DNA from: Locusta migratoria
Taxonomy: Eukaryota > Arthropoda > Insecta > Orthoptera > Acrididae
Assembly (NCBI GenBank): GCA_026315105.1
Contig: CM048744.1
Coordinates: 359,663,168-359,727,167 of the forward strand
DNA: 64,000 nucleotides
Reading direction: 5' to 3'
Positions 47,257 through 58,798 of this stretch are shown here, piece after piece; positions within the stretch are counted from its first letter, which is position 1, and each line of letters starts with the position of its first letter. The translations under genes were made by a program, and so were the position numbers. The notes under the pieces are model-generated. The model was not told the DNA's origin, did not search any database, and saw only the letters and a list, made by a program, of their open reading frames with translations.

Positions 47257-48916
47257 ATCTACGTCTACTTGGAATACTCTGCGAATCACATTTCAGTGCC
47301 TGACAGAGGTTTCCTCAATCCTCCTTTATACTATTCATCTCCCATTCCATTCTCGAATAGCGCGCGGGAAGAAAGAACACCTGAATCTCTCCATCCGCCC
47401 TCTGATTTCTCATATTTTATTCTGATGATCATTTTTACCTATGTAGGTGGGAGTCAACAATATATCTTTGTATATACATGTGGCATCTGTTCAGAAAGAA
47501 CAATCGTCACTTCTGATCCCGCAGTTGTTATTCATTCATATTCACAGAATATATGACATCAACTGCGAATGGGGAAGGCTGAAAATGTGTATCCAGCCGG
47601 GATTCGAATCCGGTTCTCCCGTTTTCTAGGGAGTTGCGCTGACCATTACACCACTGGGGACAAAGTGATCACCGCACCTCCAAGGACTAGCTAAGCACGC
47701 CTCCCGTCAGATACAAATTCCCAGCTTCACACTGCCAACGGTACTCAAACTCGTAGTTATTAAACTAATTCCCGTAATTATATTTATATAATATGCCGGT
47801 GATCGGCAATTATCTTTTCGTTAGTGGGAGGGGGGGGGTCAAGTTTGTGGCCCTTACTCTTACGGGAATTAGTTTAATAACTACGAGTTTGAGTACTGTG
47901 GGCAGGATGAAGCTGGAAATTTGTATCTGACGGAAGGCGTACTTGCAGGTGCGGTGATCACTGTGTCCCTAGTGGTTTAAAGGTAGCGCAACTGCCTAGA
48001 AATCGGGAAACCCGGGTTCGAATCCGGGCTGGGTACACATTTTCAGCTTTGCCCATCGCAGTTGATGCCATAGGCCCCTATATTCTATGAATATGAATAT
48101 ATCTTTGCATTCGGAGGAGAATGTTGGCGATTGGGGTTTCATAAGTAGACCACGTCGCAGCGATAAACGCCGTTATTGTAATGATTCCCAACCCAGATCC
48201 TGCATCATTTTCGTGACGCTTGTCTTCTCTGTATCGTGACAATACAAAACGGGCTGCCATTCTTTGGACCGTCGAACCCAAAGGATCCCACACTGCGCAA
48301 CAATACTCCAAATGAGGATGGACAAGCGTGATGTATGAAGTCTCTTAAGTAATTCTGTTACATCTTTTAAGTGTTCTGCCGATAAAACGCAGACTCTGAT
48401 TCGCCTCTCGTACGACATTATCTATTTGTTCTTTCGAGTTTAAGTCTGATTTAATAGTAATTTATAGATATTTAGTAGAGTTTATGGCCTTCATATTTGA
48501 TTGATTTATCTTTCTTTTCATAGTCATGTGTACGACTTCACACTTATCTTTATTTAGAGTCGATTTCCAATTTTTACACCACACTGATACCTTATTTGGG
48601 CCGTTGTGCAGTTAGTTTTTATCTTCAGATGACTTAAGTAGACGATAAATGACGGCGTCATCTGCAAACAACCTAAGAGAGATGCTAAGATTTTCTCTCA
48701 GATCGTTTAGGTAAGGAACAATAGAGGACTAATAACACTACCCTGTGGAACGCCGGATATTATCTCTGTTTCAGTCGATACCTTACCATCAATTACTGTA
48801 AACTGTGTTCTCTCTCACAGGGAATCCCCTATCCAGTGACAAATCTGGAGCGATATTCCATAACCACGCACTTTCATTGTAAGCCGTTTGTAAGGCACGG
48901 TTTCAAAAGCCTTCTA
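47257..48916 (-). mobile_element. LINE-A copy inside Tc1, split by a SINE-F palindrome
   Basis: The 3' UTR and tail lie near 47257-47470. The coding remains (MAARFVLSRYREDKR, YCCAVWDP, GVPQG-like and ADD blocks in decayed frames) run to 48916. It is 5'-truncated. Confidence 0.87.
47471..48095. mobile_element. SINE-F palindrome with one TSD
   Basis: The left arm 47534-47777 (minus) and right arm 47860-48094 (plus) each hold a tRNA-like head, box A GGTGTAATGGTCAGCGCA or a relative, and box B GGATTCGAATCC or GGTTCGAATCC. The loop is about 82 bp and 63 bp at the left are unpaired. The TSD AATATATCTTTG is at 47459-47470 and 48096-48107. Confidence 0.88.
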
Positions 48917-49390
48917 CAAGTGACAGCGTGCAAACCATTCAACGTCATCAACATGGGCCATTGTTTAAATTAAAGAGCGGGTTAGCGCTTTCAGAGCCGA
49001 GGGACCACACAGAGTTTTACGCCTCGCCTGCGCCCGTCAACATCGACATTAGTCTGTTGACGACTGGAAACAAGTTCACTGGCCTGACGAGTCTCGTTTC
49101 CAATTGTATCGTGAGGACTGGCGTTTACGGGTACGAAGACTACCTAATGAGTCCATATACCGTGCGTGTCAGCACTGTAATGGTGAGGGGCGTGCGCAGT
49201 TGGAGCGATGTGGGGCCCCTGATGTGTCTAGATACGACTCTGACAGGTGACACGTACGTACGCATCCTGACTGATCACCTGCACCCATTCGCGTCCATTC
49301 AGCAAAGCGACGGACTTGGGCAATTCCAGCAAGACAAAGAGACTCCCCACATGTCCAGAATCGCTACACAGTGGCTCCACGAACCAATGA

Positions 49391-49619
49391 CGTATCAACT
49401 GGGGAGACAGGAGGGGCAGTCGCCTCCCCCCCCCCCCACTTGAAACTTTGCAGGGCAAGACACAGTTTCTGTCCCCTGATCCCCCTCCCCTCCCCCCCAC
49501 CCAATATTTTTGATGGCAGCAATTTCTGCCTTTGACTAAAGCATCTTGTAGCAACTACTACATTCTGTCCTCTCCTTTCGTCCTATTTTTCAGTATGTGA
49601 CTGGTAATAGGGCTCAACA
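49391..49619 (+). repeat. R1, left half only
   Basis: ACTTGAAACTTTGCAGGGCA, TTTTTGATGGCAGCAATTTC and CTACTACATTCTGTCCTCTC match R1 at 10505 and 51246. Confidence 0.75.
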
Positions 49620-49632
49620 TCTACACAGCTTT

Positions 49633-49833
49633 AACAAATAACAAATGTTTGTAGAGCTTAGGGGACTCAACTACGGGGTCATCAGTCCCTAAACTTACAA
49701 ACTACTTATCAACTAGCTTATCCTAAGGACGGCACAAATATCCATGGCCGAGGGGGGATTCGAACCCCCGACCGTAGTGGCCGTGCAGACCGTGACTGAA
49801 GCGCCTCAGTCTCCTCGGCCACCGCGGCCGGCC
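49633..49833 (-). mobile_element. SINE-B with TSD
   Basis: The TSD TCTACACAGCTTT is at 49620-49632 and 49834-49846. Full-length minus copy. Confidence 0.93.
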
Positions 49834-49846
49834 TCTACACAGCTTT

Positions 49847-50302
49847 CAACAGTTCCCTGAATTGATAGAGTTGTTTAAACTATGCAATTCGCAAATTGAC
49901 AGTCAGCTTTCTCAATCTTAATAACATTTGATATTCTATAAAACAACCTACCTCTTCATCTTTTAATAACATGATTCTAATTACGAGAAATATATTTCGA
50001 TACTAGCTTCGCAACGGTTGTTAAAGAGGGACCTGTGTATATCATGATTTTTTTAGGGCTCCGAATCTAGGTCAGCAAAAACAGAATCCTTGTTGGATCG
50101 CTTTGTCAAGAGACTCACTTCTCCTCGCCAAGATGTAAAATTTAATTAGTGTTCATAAAGTTTCTCATACAAAAAGTGCAATTAATTTAAGTCCGAACTC
50201 CAGAACGATGTAAATTCAATGTTAGGTTGTGTTCATGAAATTAAGACTGCGGTGTGTAATTGCCTGTTTGGCGTGAACTTATGAAAACCTATCGTTGAGA
50301 TG
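49847..50302. other. No recognised feature
   Basis: AT-rich with no signature. Confidence 0.4.
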
Positions 50303-50670
50303 AGATCATCATCATCATTGGAGACTGATTATGCCTTTCAGCGTTCAGTCTGGAGCATAGTACCTCTAATAAAATTCCTCCTGATTCCCTATTCAGTGCT
50401 AACATCGATGCCTCGTCTGATGTTATGCCTTTTACTTCAAAATCATTCTGTACCGAATCTAAATACTTTCTTCCTGGTCTACCTCGACTCCTCTTACCCT
50501 CCACTGATGAGTTCATGAGTCTCTTAGGTAGCCTTGCTTCTCCCATGCGTGTAATTTGACCCCACCATCTCAGTCTGTTCGCTCTAACTGCTTCATCTAT
50601 GGTGTTAATTCCCAGCTTTTCTTTGATTATCTCATTATGGACACCCTCCTGCCATTGTTCCCATCTATTA
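50303..50670 (-). mobile_element. RTE-like LINE 3' end
   Basis: EQWQEGVHN, LGINTIDEAVRANRL, ARLPKRLMNSSVEGKRSRGR and PGRKYLDSVQNDFEVKGITS match the C-terminus of the copy at 2345-3735. The ATG-repeat tail is at its left end. Confidence 0.85.
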
Positions 50671-51245
50671 GAGAAATAGTAATAATAATAATAGCGCCAT
50701 GTATGGTCTCAGTGGTGTAGTACTAAACTCTTCATCTTTCACAATAAGTGTATGCTGGAGTATTAGTATCTTGCAGTGTTGTACTGTAGTTATTTTCTTT
50801 GCAGTGCCCCCTATTATCGAAAACTCGACGAAAGTCTGTTAATTCAATCAACAGAGCAGTTCATGTCCGTTTAAATAACACGTCATGGTGGTGTCAGCTG
50901 AAGGAATGGCGTCAACTGATCGTCTATATAGACCTTTCTATTAAATTATTATTTCCAGTAAATTGTCTTGACTGTGTTAGCAGCATCGGCCACTCGTTCA
51001 GCTAATACATGTCCCTACGTCCTGCAGTGATTATTTCGTAAAACACAAAATTGAAAACGACCTTGTGTAATAGAACTATATAGTCAGAAGTCGGATTATA
51101 ACTCTAAGTACAATTGTCTCTGCAAAATAAGATGTCTTTCTCTATCTTAACGTAGTCCGCACCAAAAGTAAGTAATTACAAATTTTAATCACAATATTGT
51201 ACCGAACAATTATGAAAGCAGAGAGGTTTCTGATGAGTTTGTCGC
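50671..51245. other. No recognised feature
   Basis: No coding or repeat signature seen. Confidence 0.4.
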
Positions 51246-51992
51246 TCGCGTGTGTATATTACCTCTACTGGCACTTGAAACTTTGGAGGGGCAAGACACG
51301 GTTTCTGCCCCCCCCCCCCCCCCCACACCCACCTAGTATTTTTTATGGCAACCATTTTTGCCTTTGAGTGAAGCATCTTGTGACAACTTCTACATTCTGT
51401 CCCCTCTTTTCGTCCTATTTGTCATAGGGGACAACGAGGGCCGGCGCAAGGCACGTGCGAAACGTGCGGCCGCACGGGGCGGCACTTTCCGAGGGGCGGC
51501 AAATCTGCCGCCCCCCTTTTTATTTCTTTATTTTATTTAGAACAAACTCAACATTCATGCTCAGGAGGGGATTTGAAACCAAACCTCGGAGGGTAACTGT
51601 GGCATGGCGCCTCGACTACTTGTCGGCCGCCCCCTGCTGAACAAGGGGAGGGAGGAGGTTTAATTTCTCCCTCGCCACTGTGGTAGCGCCGTCGTGCTTA
51701 TGCCGGAGCAACAGAGAGGGGAAAGCAGTCTGGCGTACACGCCAGTATTCTTATGAGTGGAGCGCTGCCAGCCTGTTACGCGCCGTGCGTTTACTCACAT
51801 ACAATTTTCCAGAAGACGAAATCTAATTTGGAAATTCGAATGCAATGTTCGATACTCCGATTATGCCTTAAGCCTGAAGCAATTTTGCTAAGACCTTCAG
51901 TGGTAGATTCCGAGTGTTTTATTCTCCCCTCATTATGGAAATAAATGGTTGAACATTACTACGATCAAACATGTCCAACACATGTCCAATGG

Positions 51993-52322
51993 CTAAAAGT
52001 ATTCCAAATGGCTAAATACGCTGCGAGTGATTATAAGGGATAAAGACATAGGTAATAAGCCTGGCATGAGTTGGGTTTCGACGTATTTTTGAAAATTTTG
52101 AGCCATGAAACACCTGTCTGCGCCTGCATGATCAAAAATTAAACTGTGACCGGCACTTTTGTTTGACAATACTACTCGCACACTATCACTTTGCCAACAT
52201 TTATTTACTGTACAATACGTGTGAATCCATGTTTCATTTAAGTAAACTACTGCTCGCTTTGACTCTGATGAAAACCTGAGAAAGTATAGTGTTTTAGCAA
52301 CAATGCCACCTCGTCCGCACAA
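51993..52322 (-). pseudogene. DDE-type transposase fragment
   Basis: KRAVVYLNETWIHTYCTVNK followed by CWQSDS, GHSLIFDHAGAD and RCFMAQNF matches the first part of a DDE_3-like (IS630/Tc1-related) endonuclease domain, which normally reads YLDETW. The first catalytic Asp is Asn here. How it relates to the surrounding hAT-like ends is unclear. Confidence 0.6.
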
Positions 52323-52350
52323 AACAAAACGTTAAATTTGTACGTTCATG

Positions 52351-52436
52351 CTGCACGGGATTAGCCGAGCGGGTTAAGGCGCTGCAGTCATGAACTGTGC
52401 GGCTGGTCTCGGCGGAGATTCGGGTCCTCCTTCGGG

Positions 52437-52486
<50 letters not shown>

Positions 52487-52582
52487 TCCTTAGGATAATT
52501 TAGGTTAAGTAGTGTGTAAGCTTTAGGGACTGATGCTTTAGCAGGTAAGTCCCATCAGATTTCACACACATGTGAACATTTT
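52351..52582 (+). mobile_element. SINE-C
   Basis: A tRNA-like head (GGGATTAGCCGAGCGGGTTA, box B GATTCGGGTCC), then (TG)n at 52438-52483, then the same tail class as SINE-A and SINE-B (GGGACTGATGCTTTAGCAGG, TGTGAACATTTTT). Confidence 0.85.
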
Positions 52583-52665
52583 TCTAAATTCACAAAGCTT
52601 ATTAAAATTAGCTAGATTTCTTCAATCAGTTTTGACTCCATATTTCAGCTGGAGCCCAGCGACTG

Positions 52666-52950
52666 TTTTGTACAAATCTGTAGAGAATGTCACCAATCGG
52701 TCGCAATTTTTGTTTTTAGTTTTCAGATCTACATAAATTTCGGGCACAGTGTGGCTATTATCAATGCTTTGAGTTTTGTTTACATCTATACCATCATGCT
52801 GAACGTAACTGTCAACATGACGGTTTAGATGTAAGCACGTATTAAAAGCTACGAGACTGGCCACTCAGTAGCCGAAACCTAGGTAGATCTGAAAAGTAAA
52901 AACAAAAATTGCGATTGACTTCTGACATTTCCTACAGATTTGTTTAAATA
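52666..52950. repeat. Inverted repeat inside the hAT-like element
   Basis: 52666-52742 and 52873-52950 are inverse copies of about 77 bp (ACAAATCTGTAG, TCGCAATTTTTGTTTTTA). About 130 bp lies between. Confidence 0.8.
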
Positions 52951-53260
52951 AATTCCACAAACGTTTTGAATTTAAAAAGTAATAAAAGTAAAACAAAACG
53001 GGAGGGGGGCGGCGGCAATTTAGCAGCTTGCACGGGGCGGCACTTGGGCTTGCGCCGGCCCTGGGAAAAACATCTGTACTGATGGGGCGCTCCAGGTCGC
53101 AAAAACATAAAACTGGAACACCTGGGCTAATTGAAAGTTCCATGACCTCGCCCCCTCCCCACAGAACCAAAGTTCTGGAATAGTCAGGCGACGAAGTCAG
53201 TAAATAGGTTTCCTTGCCCCCTCCTCTAAAGAAATAGTTGGCACGCCACTGCCGCGAACA

Positions 53261-53721
53261 TTGTACTGAGTATCAACATGTCTGCTGGCTACCAAACGCC
53301 ACAGGCATGAACATCATTGGCGCAGGTGGGAACATGAAATATTTTCCAAGAAAACTGACGTTCGAAGTTTTGAAACACCTTAATGTGCTTGAGTAACTTC
53401 CGCGATACTTATTTGGAAGCGCAACGGTTATCGTATTATTTATCGCCTGGGTAGGTTTTTATCGGTAGAACCTCGGTGGTCACAATGTTCTTGCTGATAA
53501 GTGTAGCTAAACACCATCTGTTGGAGATCGCATTTTAAAGTGGGTCTCAGATGCCGACAAACCCAAAATTTGATTAACACAGTACAGAATGTCGGAATCT
53601 ACCAGTTTAAAAAATGTACAATAGACACATTGAAGGGGAAATGGTACGATTCAACAATGATGTTAAACAATGAGCTGATGTTATGTCCGCTGCCGACAAC
53701 GATAGCATGGGCAATCGAATG
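53261..53721. other. No recognised feature
   Basis: No signature seen. Confidence 0.4.
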
Positions 53722-53925
53722 GCCGCGGTGGAGTAGCCGAGCAGTCTAAAGCGTCTCGCTGCGGACCTCGCGCTTGCTCGCCGTGGAGGTTCGAGTCCTC
53801 CCTGGGGCATGAGTGTGTGTGTTTGTCCGTAGGTTAGTTTACCTAGGTTTAAGTAGTTTGTAAGCTACGGACTGATGACCACGCAGTTTGGTCCGATAGA
53901 TTTACAAACATTTGAACTTTTTTTT
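53722..53925 (+). mobile_element. SINE-A
   Basis: Full-length copy. Box B is GGTTCGAGTCC, and the tail ends in a T run. Confidence 0.9.
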
Positions 53926-53961
53926 TTTTGCAATATAATTAAACAGTGGAATAGAAAGTGG

Positions 53962-54163
53962 GGCCGGCTGCGGTTGCCGAGGGGACTGCGGCGCGTCTTT
54001 CACGGTCTGCATGTCCACTACGGTCGGGGGTTCGATTCCCCCCTCGGGCATGGATATTTGTGCCGTCCTTAGTATTACCTAGTTCATAAGTGCTTTGTAA
54101 GTTTAGGGACTGATGTCCCCATAGTTAAGTCCCATAAGCTATACAAACATTTGAACATTTTTA
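53962..54163 (+). mobile_element. SINE-B
   Basis: Full-length copy, 36 bp after the SINE-A. Confidence 0.9.
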
Positions 54164-57100
54164 GAAACTGCGTAGATTTCATTTGCTGAACCAAATAAAA
54201 CTGAGGATAACAGAACCCAGCAAGTCAGAAGGGAATACCAATGAAAATGTTCTGAAAGAGATCACTAAGCAGAAAATCCTCTAGCTACTAACAATAAAAG
54301 GAAAATAATATTAATTACCAATCATTGAGACGCAATACGTACTAATGAACGTAACGCAATAAAGCACTTGGTAAACAAATGGAAGGGGTGGCCGAGAAGC
54401 GAAACAGTCACACTCCTGTAGGAAATAAGAAAGGTGCCAAAAACTGAAAAAAAGCTGCCCCAAATAAGGGGAAGCGTCTGCAGAGACAAGGGACAGTTTT
54501 AGGAGGTGATGATCTAAACTAACCTAAGCATCCAGTAAACGAGCTCACCTACTAAGCAGTTTTTCATTGCGACAATGAGACATAGAGTTGTAATACGAAA
54601 ATAGTTCAAGCGCAAATGTTGATGCGCCGGTAAAAACAAAATATCGTTGCGTTCGATTGTGCACGTCCCTAGTTAATAGCACCACTGTCGTGCAAAAACC
54701 GGTGGCATTCACTCAGTGGTAAACGACGCAGTGATGCTGTGACGAAACCAAGCTTATTTCACAATCTGCGACGTGAAAGTTCAATTTGGTACAGGCTACA
54801 AAAGTCGACCACAGTACGTAACGAGAGCTTTGTTTCATCACCAAAATTACTAAATGAGATCCGTGTGAACTACCGGTTACTCCCTGCTATAAAGCCTTGT
54901 TCCCTGGCCCAAACTGAGAACTGACTCGCTTCAAATTACTTCAATAACAGGAAGTTAATACTACAGTTTTCAATATACATAGTAGCTCACACGTCATTAC
55001 ACACAGACGTTAAGAAGCAAACCACCACAATTAAAGTTATCTTAGAAAGGTGGCTAGGAAACAATTATGGCGCAACGGAATTTAGACATAAGAAAAATTG
55101 AATCTGAGCTTGTTCTCGGCACTTGTGAAGTACAATATTAAATAAAAGAGGGAAGGTGCTCTAAAACTACAATTTATAGGCAACTTACGAAATTATGCTG
55201 AACATAAACTTGTTTATTCAGATAGAAAACAAGCAAAATGGGGAACCAATTTTGTTAATACAATAAAATGTATCTCTTACATGGTTTAGTGCGGACGGTG
55301 GCCAACCTAAATTATACATGATTTAACGCTACTAGCGGGGAGAACTCACAAACAACACTCATTCTCTCTCACACACGCAATTCCACAGCGAAACTCACCA
55401 AAAACAGCGTGCTAAGACGAGGCGGAAGCAGGCCCGCTATCGTAGGCGAAATTCAACGAGTCGGAGGAAGCACAAAACACAATATACAAAAAACACATTG
55501 AATCTGGCTCTGGTCTGACGTGCCTGTTTTGAGATGGTGCGTGTGTATAGCGAGTTAAATTACATCTGAATTGGACCGCGAGCAAAAACGCTAACGGCGA
55601 CACACGCTACGTTACATGAACGCACTCCACTGAGGGTGAAGTGGTTGAAAGTCGGATTCATTATACAAAATCACGGTGGATTCTTAAGTTGCAGTCTGTC
55701 AGCAATTGATCTAGGTATTGGTTTTATATGAAAAGTAGCGTGAATTCAGGCGACAAGCTGCAAACCCCGGAAGTCGGAGCTCGACCCACGTGGTTCCGAA
55801 AACCGATAAAATTGAATAAATTCGGTTTCCGAAAATTAAAGGAAATTAACTACAGCATGCAACCCATAGAAATGCTTAGAATTATATAACGAAACGAATG
55901 GTTTACAGTTACACGCGATAAGGGGCGATTACAGAGACGGATGAGATCCTGTCTCAGAAAAACCACAAAAATGAAATCATTACAAAGTTGGAAAAATAAA
56001 AATAAGAATTACGGCATGCAACCCATATAAATGTTTAGAATTACGTAAGGAAGCTATTGAAGGACGTTGTACAAGGCTCAGAGAGAATTACTGACAAGAT
56101 AGAGTGCGTACTACAAGTTGGAGAAGAACAGCAAAATTCAAAAAATCGGGGAGAGGAGATTGCGAAGTATTAGTGAAAATCAGAAGGATACCCGCATAGT
56201 TACTTGCCTGATGGGCATAGAACAAACAAGAGTGGAAGCTGAAGGCTTTGTTCTATGAACCAACCATGTGGAACACACATCGCGCATGGAAGGAAACGAT
56301 GAGAAGATTTTTACATGCACTGTACAAAAATGAACATATCAACTATTAGAAATCTGGCCCCACAGAGTATTTACACAGAGTTCATACACCGCCACATGAT
56401 CGCACAAGGTTTTAACATACCAGGCCGTTATCAAACTGCAACTAGAATCACACACACCGCGTTTATCTATTGGAAATCATTGAATTGAAAAACGAGAACA
56501 CATTTCCGCACACGATCGGAGGAAATATTCCAAAAAATGATTCTAAGTTCAAGAATCTAAGTTAAACGTGCTAGTCAATAAAACGCTACCATCTCCAGAA
56601 ACAAGAGTAGAACCAACCTTACCTCGCCAGACGACCAGCCAAGAATGAATGAAGATCCAGCAGTCATGAGGCGGGAAACTGCTACCGGATGCGGGAAGCC
56701 ACCGGAAGCCGGAAAATCCAAGAAAACAACGGTGATGGGGATGGACAGTAAGATTCGCGCTGGAGGGAAGGATCGCTAACTAACTCGCAACAAAGGGTGT
56801 AGAAACCTCTTTGGTAACATCAGCAGGTATCGACTCTGAGCCAGAGAGAACAGTGCAAAGCGAGCAATCACTCCCCACATTCAAACAGCCATAGATTCCT
56901 GCATACACTTAAAGGTAAAACAACTGCACATTCTCACAGGGACAGTGACGTAGCGGAGAAGCCGTACTTCTGCCACATTAATTAATATAATAATAAATTA
57001 TTAATATAACAAAATAAGAAAAACCTAGCAATATTAACTAATGTTCTAAAACATTAAATAAAGAAGCTATTCCTCAAGCCTTGAAAAGAGTGGGGTTCAA

Positions 57101-57289
57101 GTTTTAACAAAATGATAATCTAGCGACATTAAAGAAATTATAACTTTACATAAAAATACAAAAACTACATGGAAGACGTTAGAAGGCCGTCTTTCATCAT
57201 ACACCACGTTCTGAATGGTGCATATAAAGCATTACCTTGTTATATTTGGGTTTGGTGTAACTTCTGGTAACTCAGCATCTGGAATCGCA
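54164..57289. other. Largely unassigned, about 3.1 kb
   Basis: AT-rich with no domain or SINE. A diverged direct repeat of about 40 bp (GCATGCAACCCATA(G/T)AAATG) is at 55855 and 56015. Confidence 0.45.
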
Positions 57290-57717
57290 ATAATGCAGTA
57301 TCATCACGTCAATTACAAGCATCACTTTCTGCGCAACGATAATGCGCGGGCGCATGCAGCGCAAGCTGTGGCTGCTCTGTTCGGTCAATGGGACTGGGAA
57401 GTACTGTACCATCCACCATACTCCCCGGACTTAAGTCCTTGTGTCTTTGATTTGATTCCGAACATGAAGGAGCCACTTTGTAGTATTTGCTTCAGAACTG
57501 TTCCAGAGATTCGACAGGCAGTGGACCGCTCCATTTGCACAATCAAGAGAACAGGCTCTGCTAACGGTATACAACGCATTCCACATCACTGGGCTTGCAA
57601 CGGTTTCTATACAACGCTGGCGACTACTTTGAAGAACAGTAACAGGTGCAAACATCCAACGCGGTTGTAGCAGTTATAAATAAATAGTTGCCACTATTTA
57701 AGTTCCAACCCTCCTAT
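57290..57717 (+). mobile_element. Mariner 3' half, catalytically dead
   Basis: NDNARAHAAQAVAALFGQWD then YHPPYSPDLSPCVFD and the C-terminal TVPEIRQAVDRSI form the last third of a mariner transposase. The third catalytic Asp (34 residues after the second) is Val. The right end GTTCCAACCCTCCTATA is the mariner inverted end. The 5' half is absent. Confidence 0.85.
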
Positions 57718-57745
57718 ATATTGTTGTGAGTTATTTGAATTAATT

Positions 57746-58080
57746 AATCATGATTTCGGCCAATAGCCACTTTCAAGTGCCTATTTTTATGTCTGACGTA
57801 TGTCTCTGGCAGGTCAGAGAGTTTTAAATTTTTATGTGGCGCCGGCCGCGGTGGCCGAGGAGACTGAGGCGCAACAGTCACGGTCTGCACGGCCACTACG
57901 GTCGGGGGTTCGAATCCCCCCTCGGGCATGGATATTTGTGCCGTCCTTAGTGTTAGTTAGTTCATAAGTAGTTTGTAAGTTTAGGGACTGATGACCCCGT
58001 AGTTAAGTCCCATAGCCTTTACAAACATTTGAACTTTTTTATGTGGCACTTGAAAAATCGCTAATGACCGAAATCATGAT
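57746..58080. repeat. Hairpin element split by a SINE
   Basis: AATCATGATTTCGG at 57746 and CCGAAATCATGATT near 58067 begin inverse arms of about 36 bp, with a loop of about 60 bp once the SINE is removed. Confidence 0.75.
57841..58035 (+). mobile_element. SINE-B with TSD
   Basis: The TSD TTTTTATGTGGC is at 57829-57840 and 58036-58047. Confidence 0.93.
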
Positions 58081-58798
58081 TGTGAATTTAAAGAAAAAAT
58101 AGCATTCTAAGGGTGAATATTTATTTTAAAATAATATGAAGAAAGATGTTAATGTATTGATCTGAGACCCATCATTCGCACACAGCCGCCTCTTGCAGTC
58201 ATTCAGAAGGCATTATTCCCTCTGTGAGCTATCATTTTCTACCTGTATAGACGTGTCGATGAGATATTATCAGTTGCACTGCAGATACCGAATGAAAGTT
58301 TGCTGGAGTCTTACAGGTGGGCGTCGATGTCCAAACAGTGTGTGATTTGTTGGGTCCCACCTAGATTAGCGCAATGACAACTCCACACCACGTAACAGCC
58401 AACCTCTGTCACGTTACTATATTAAAAGAACGTACGTCTATCACACCACCACAATTTTCACATTTAAATAATAAAGGAGATTGGTGATGGTTATTAATTG
58501 ATTCATCTTTTGATTCTCTTGGTATTCGTCGTAGGCAGTGCCGAATAAATTATAAGTCAGATATTTACTGACATGTGTAAAACGAGTCTATTGACCTAGC
58601 TGGCTACTTTGCGGTTTCAGAATGTTGCACCAGTGAACCTAAAACTCCGCTTTACCTTTTGCATGAAGATGACGCAGCATGGCTAGATGTGCACACGATG
58701 GGGGGAGGGGCAGTTAAATTGCTAAACAGTGGTCACCAGTTACTTGAAAACTAGCGTCATATCACCCTACCCGCAAGTTCACCTGCTCTGCGAATATA
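58081..58798. other. No recognised feature
   Basis: No signature seen. Confidence 0.4.

Larger units (their letters stand above)
46850..49390 (+). mobile_element. Tc1-like element split by a LINE
   Basis: The left part at 46850-47256 has ATACACCAAAGGGCCAAAGA near its end, then GCHDLSESARVVIIGLRAME and HSISEVAARW (N-terminal HTH). The right part at 48917-49390 has pieces of the catalytic core: FQLYREDWRLRV-type, MVRGVRSWSD, TTLTGDTYVRILTDHLHPF and GLGQFQQDKETPHMSRIAT. It is truncated on the right where R1 begins. The catalytic FQQDNA block is altered to FQQDKE. Confidence 0.85.
51436..53063. mobile_element. hAT-like DNA element
   Basis: The ends are (G/C)AGGGCCGGCGCAAG at 51436-51450 and its inverse at 53049-53063. 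The flanking 8-mers GGGACAAC and GGAAAAAC agree at six of eight positions. CAGGG ends and 8-bp duplications suit hAT. No hAT transposase was found. Confidence 0.65.
51246..53260 (+). repeat. R1 copy 2, split by a hAT-like element
   Basis: The left part is 51246-51435 (ACTTGAAACTTTGGAGGGGC) and the right part 53064-53260 (AAAGTTCCATGACCTCGCCC, TTTCCTTGCCCCCTCCTCTA). It matches copy 1 at both ends. Confidence 0.75.
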
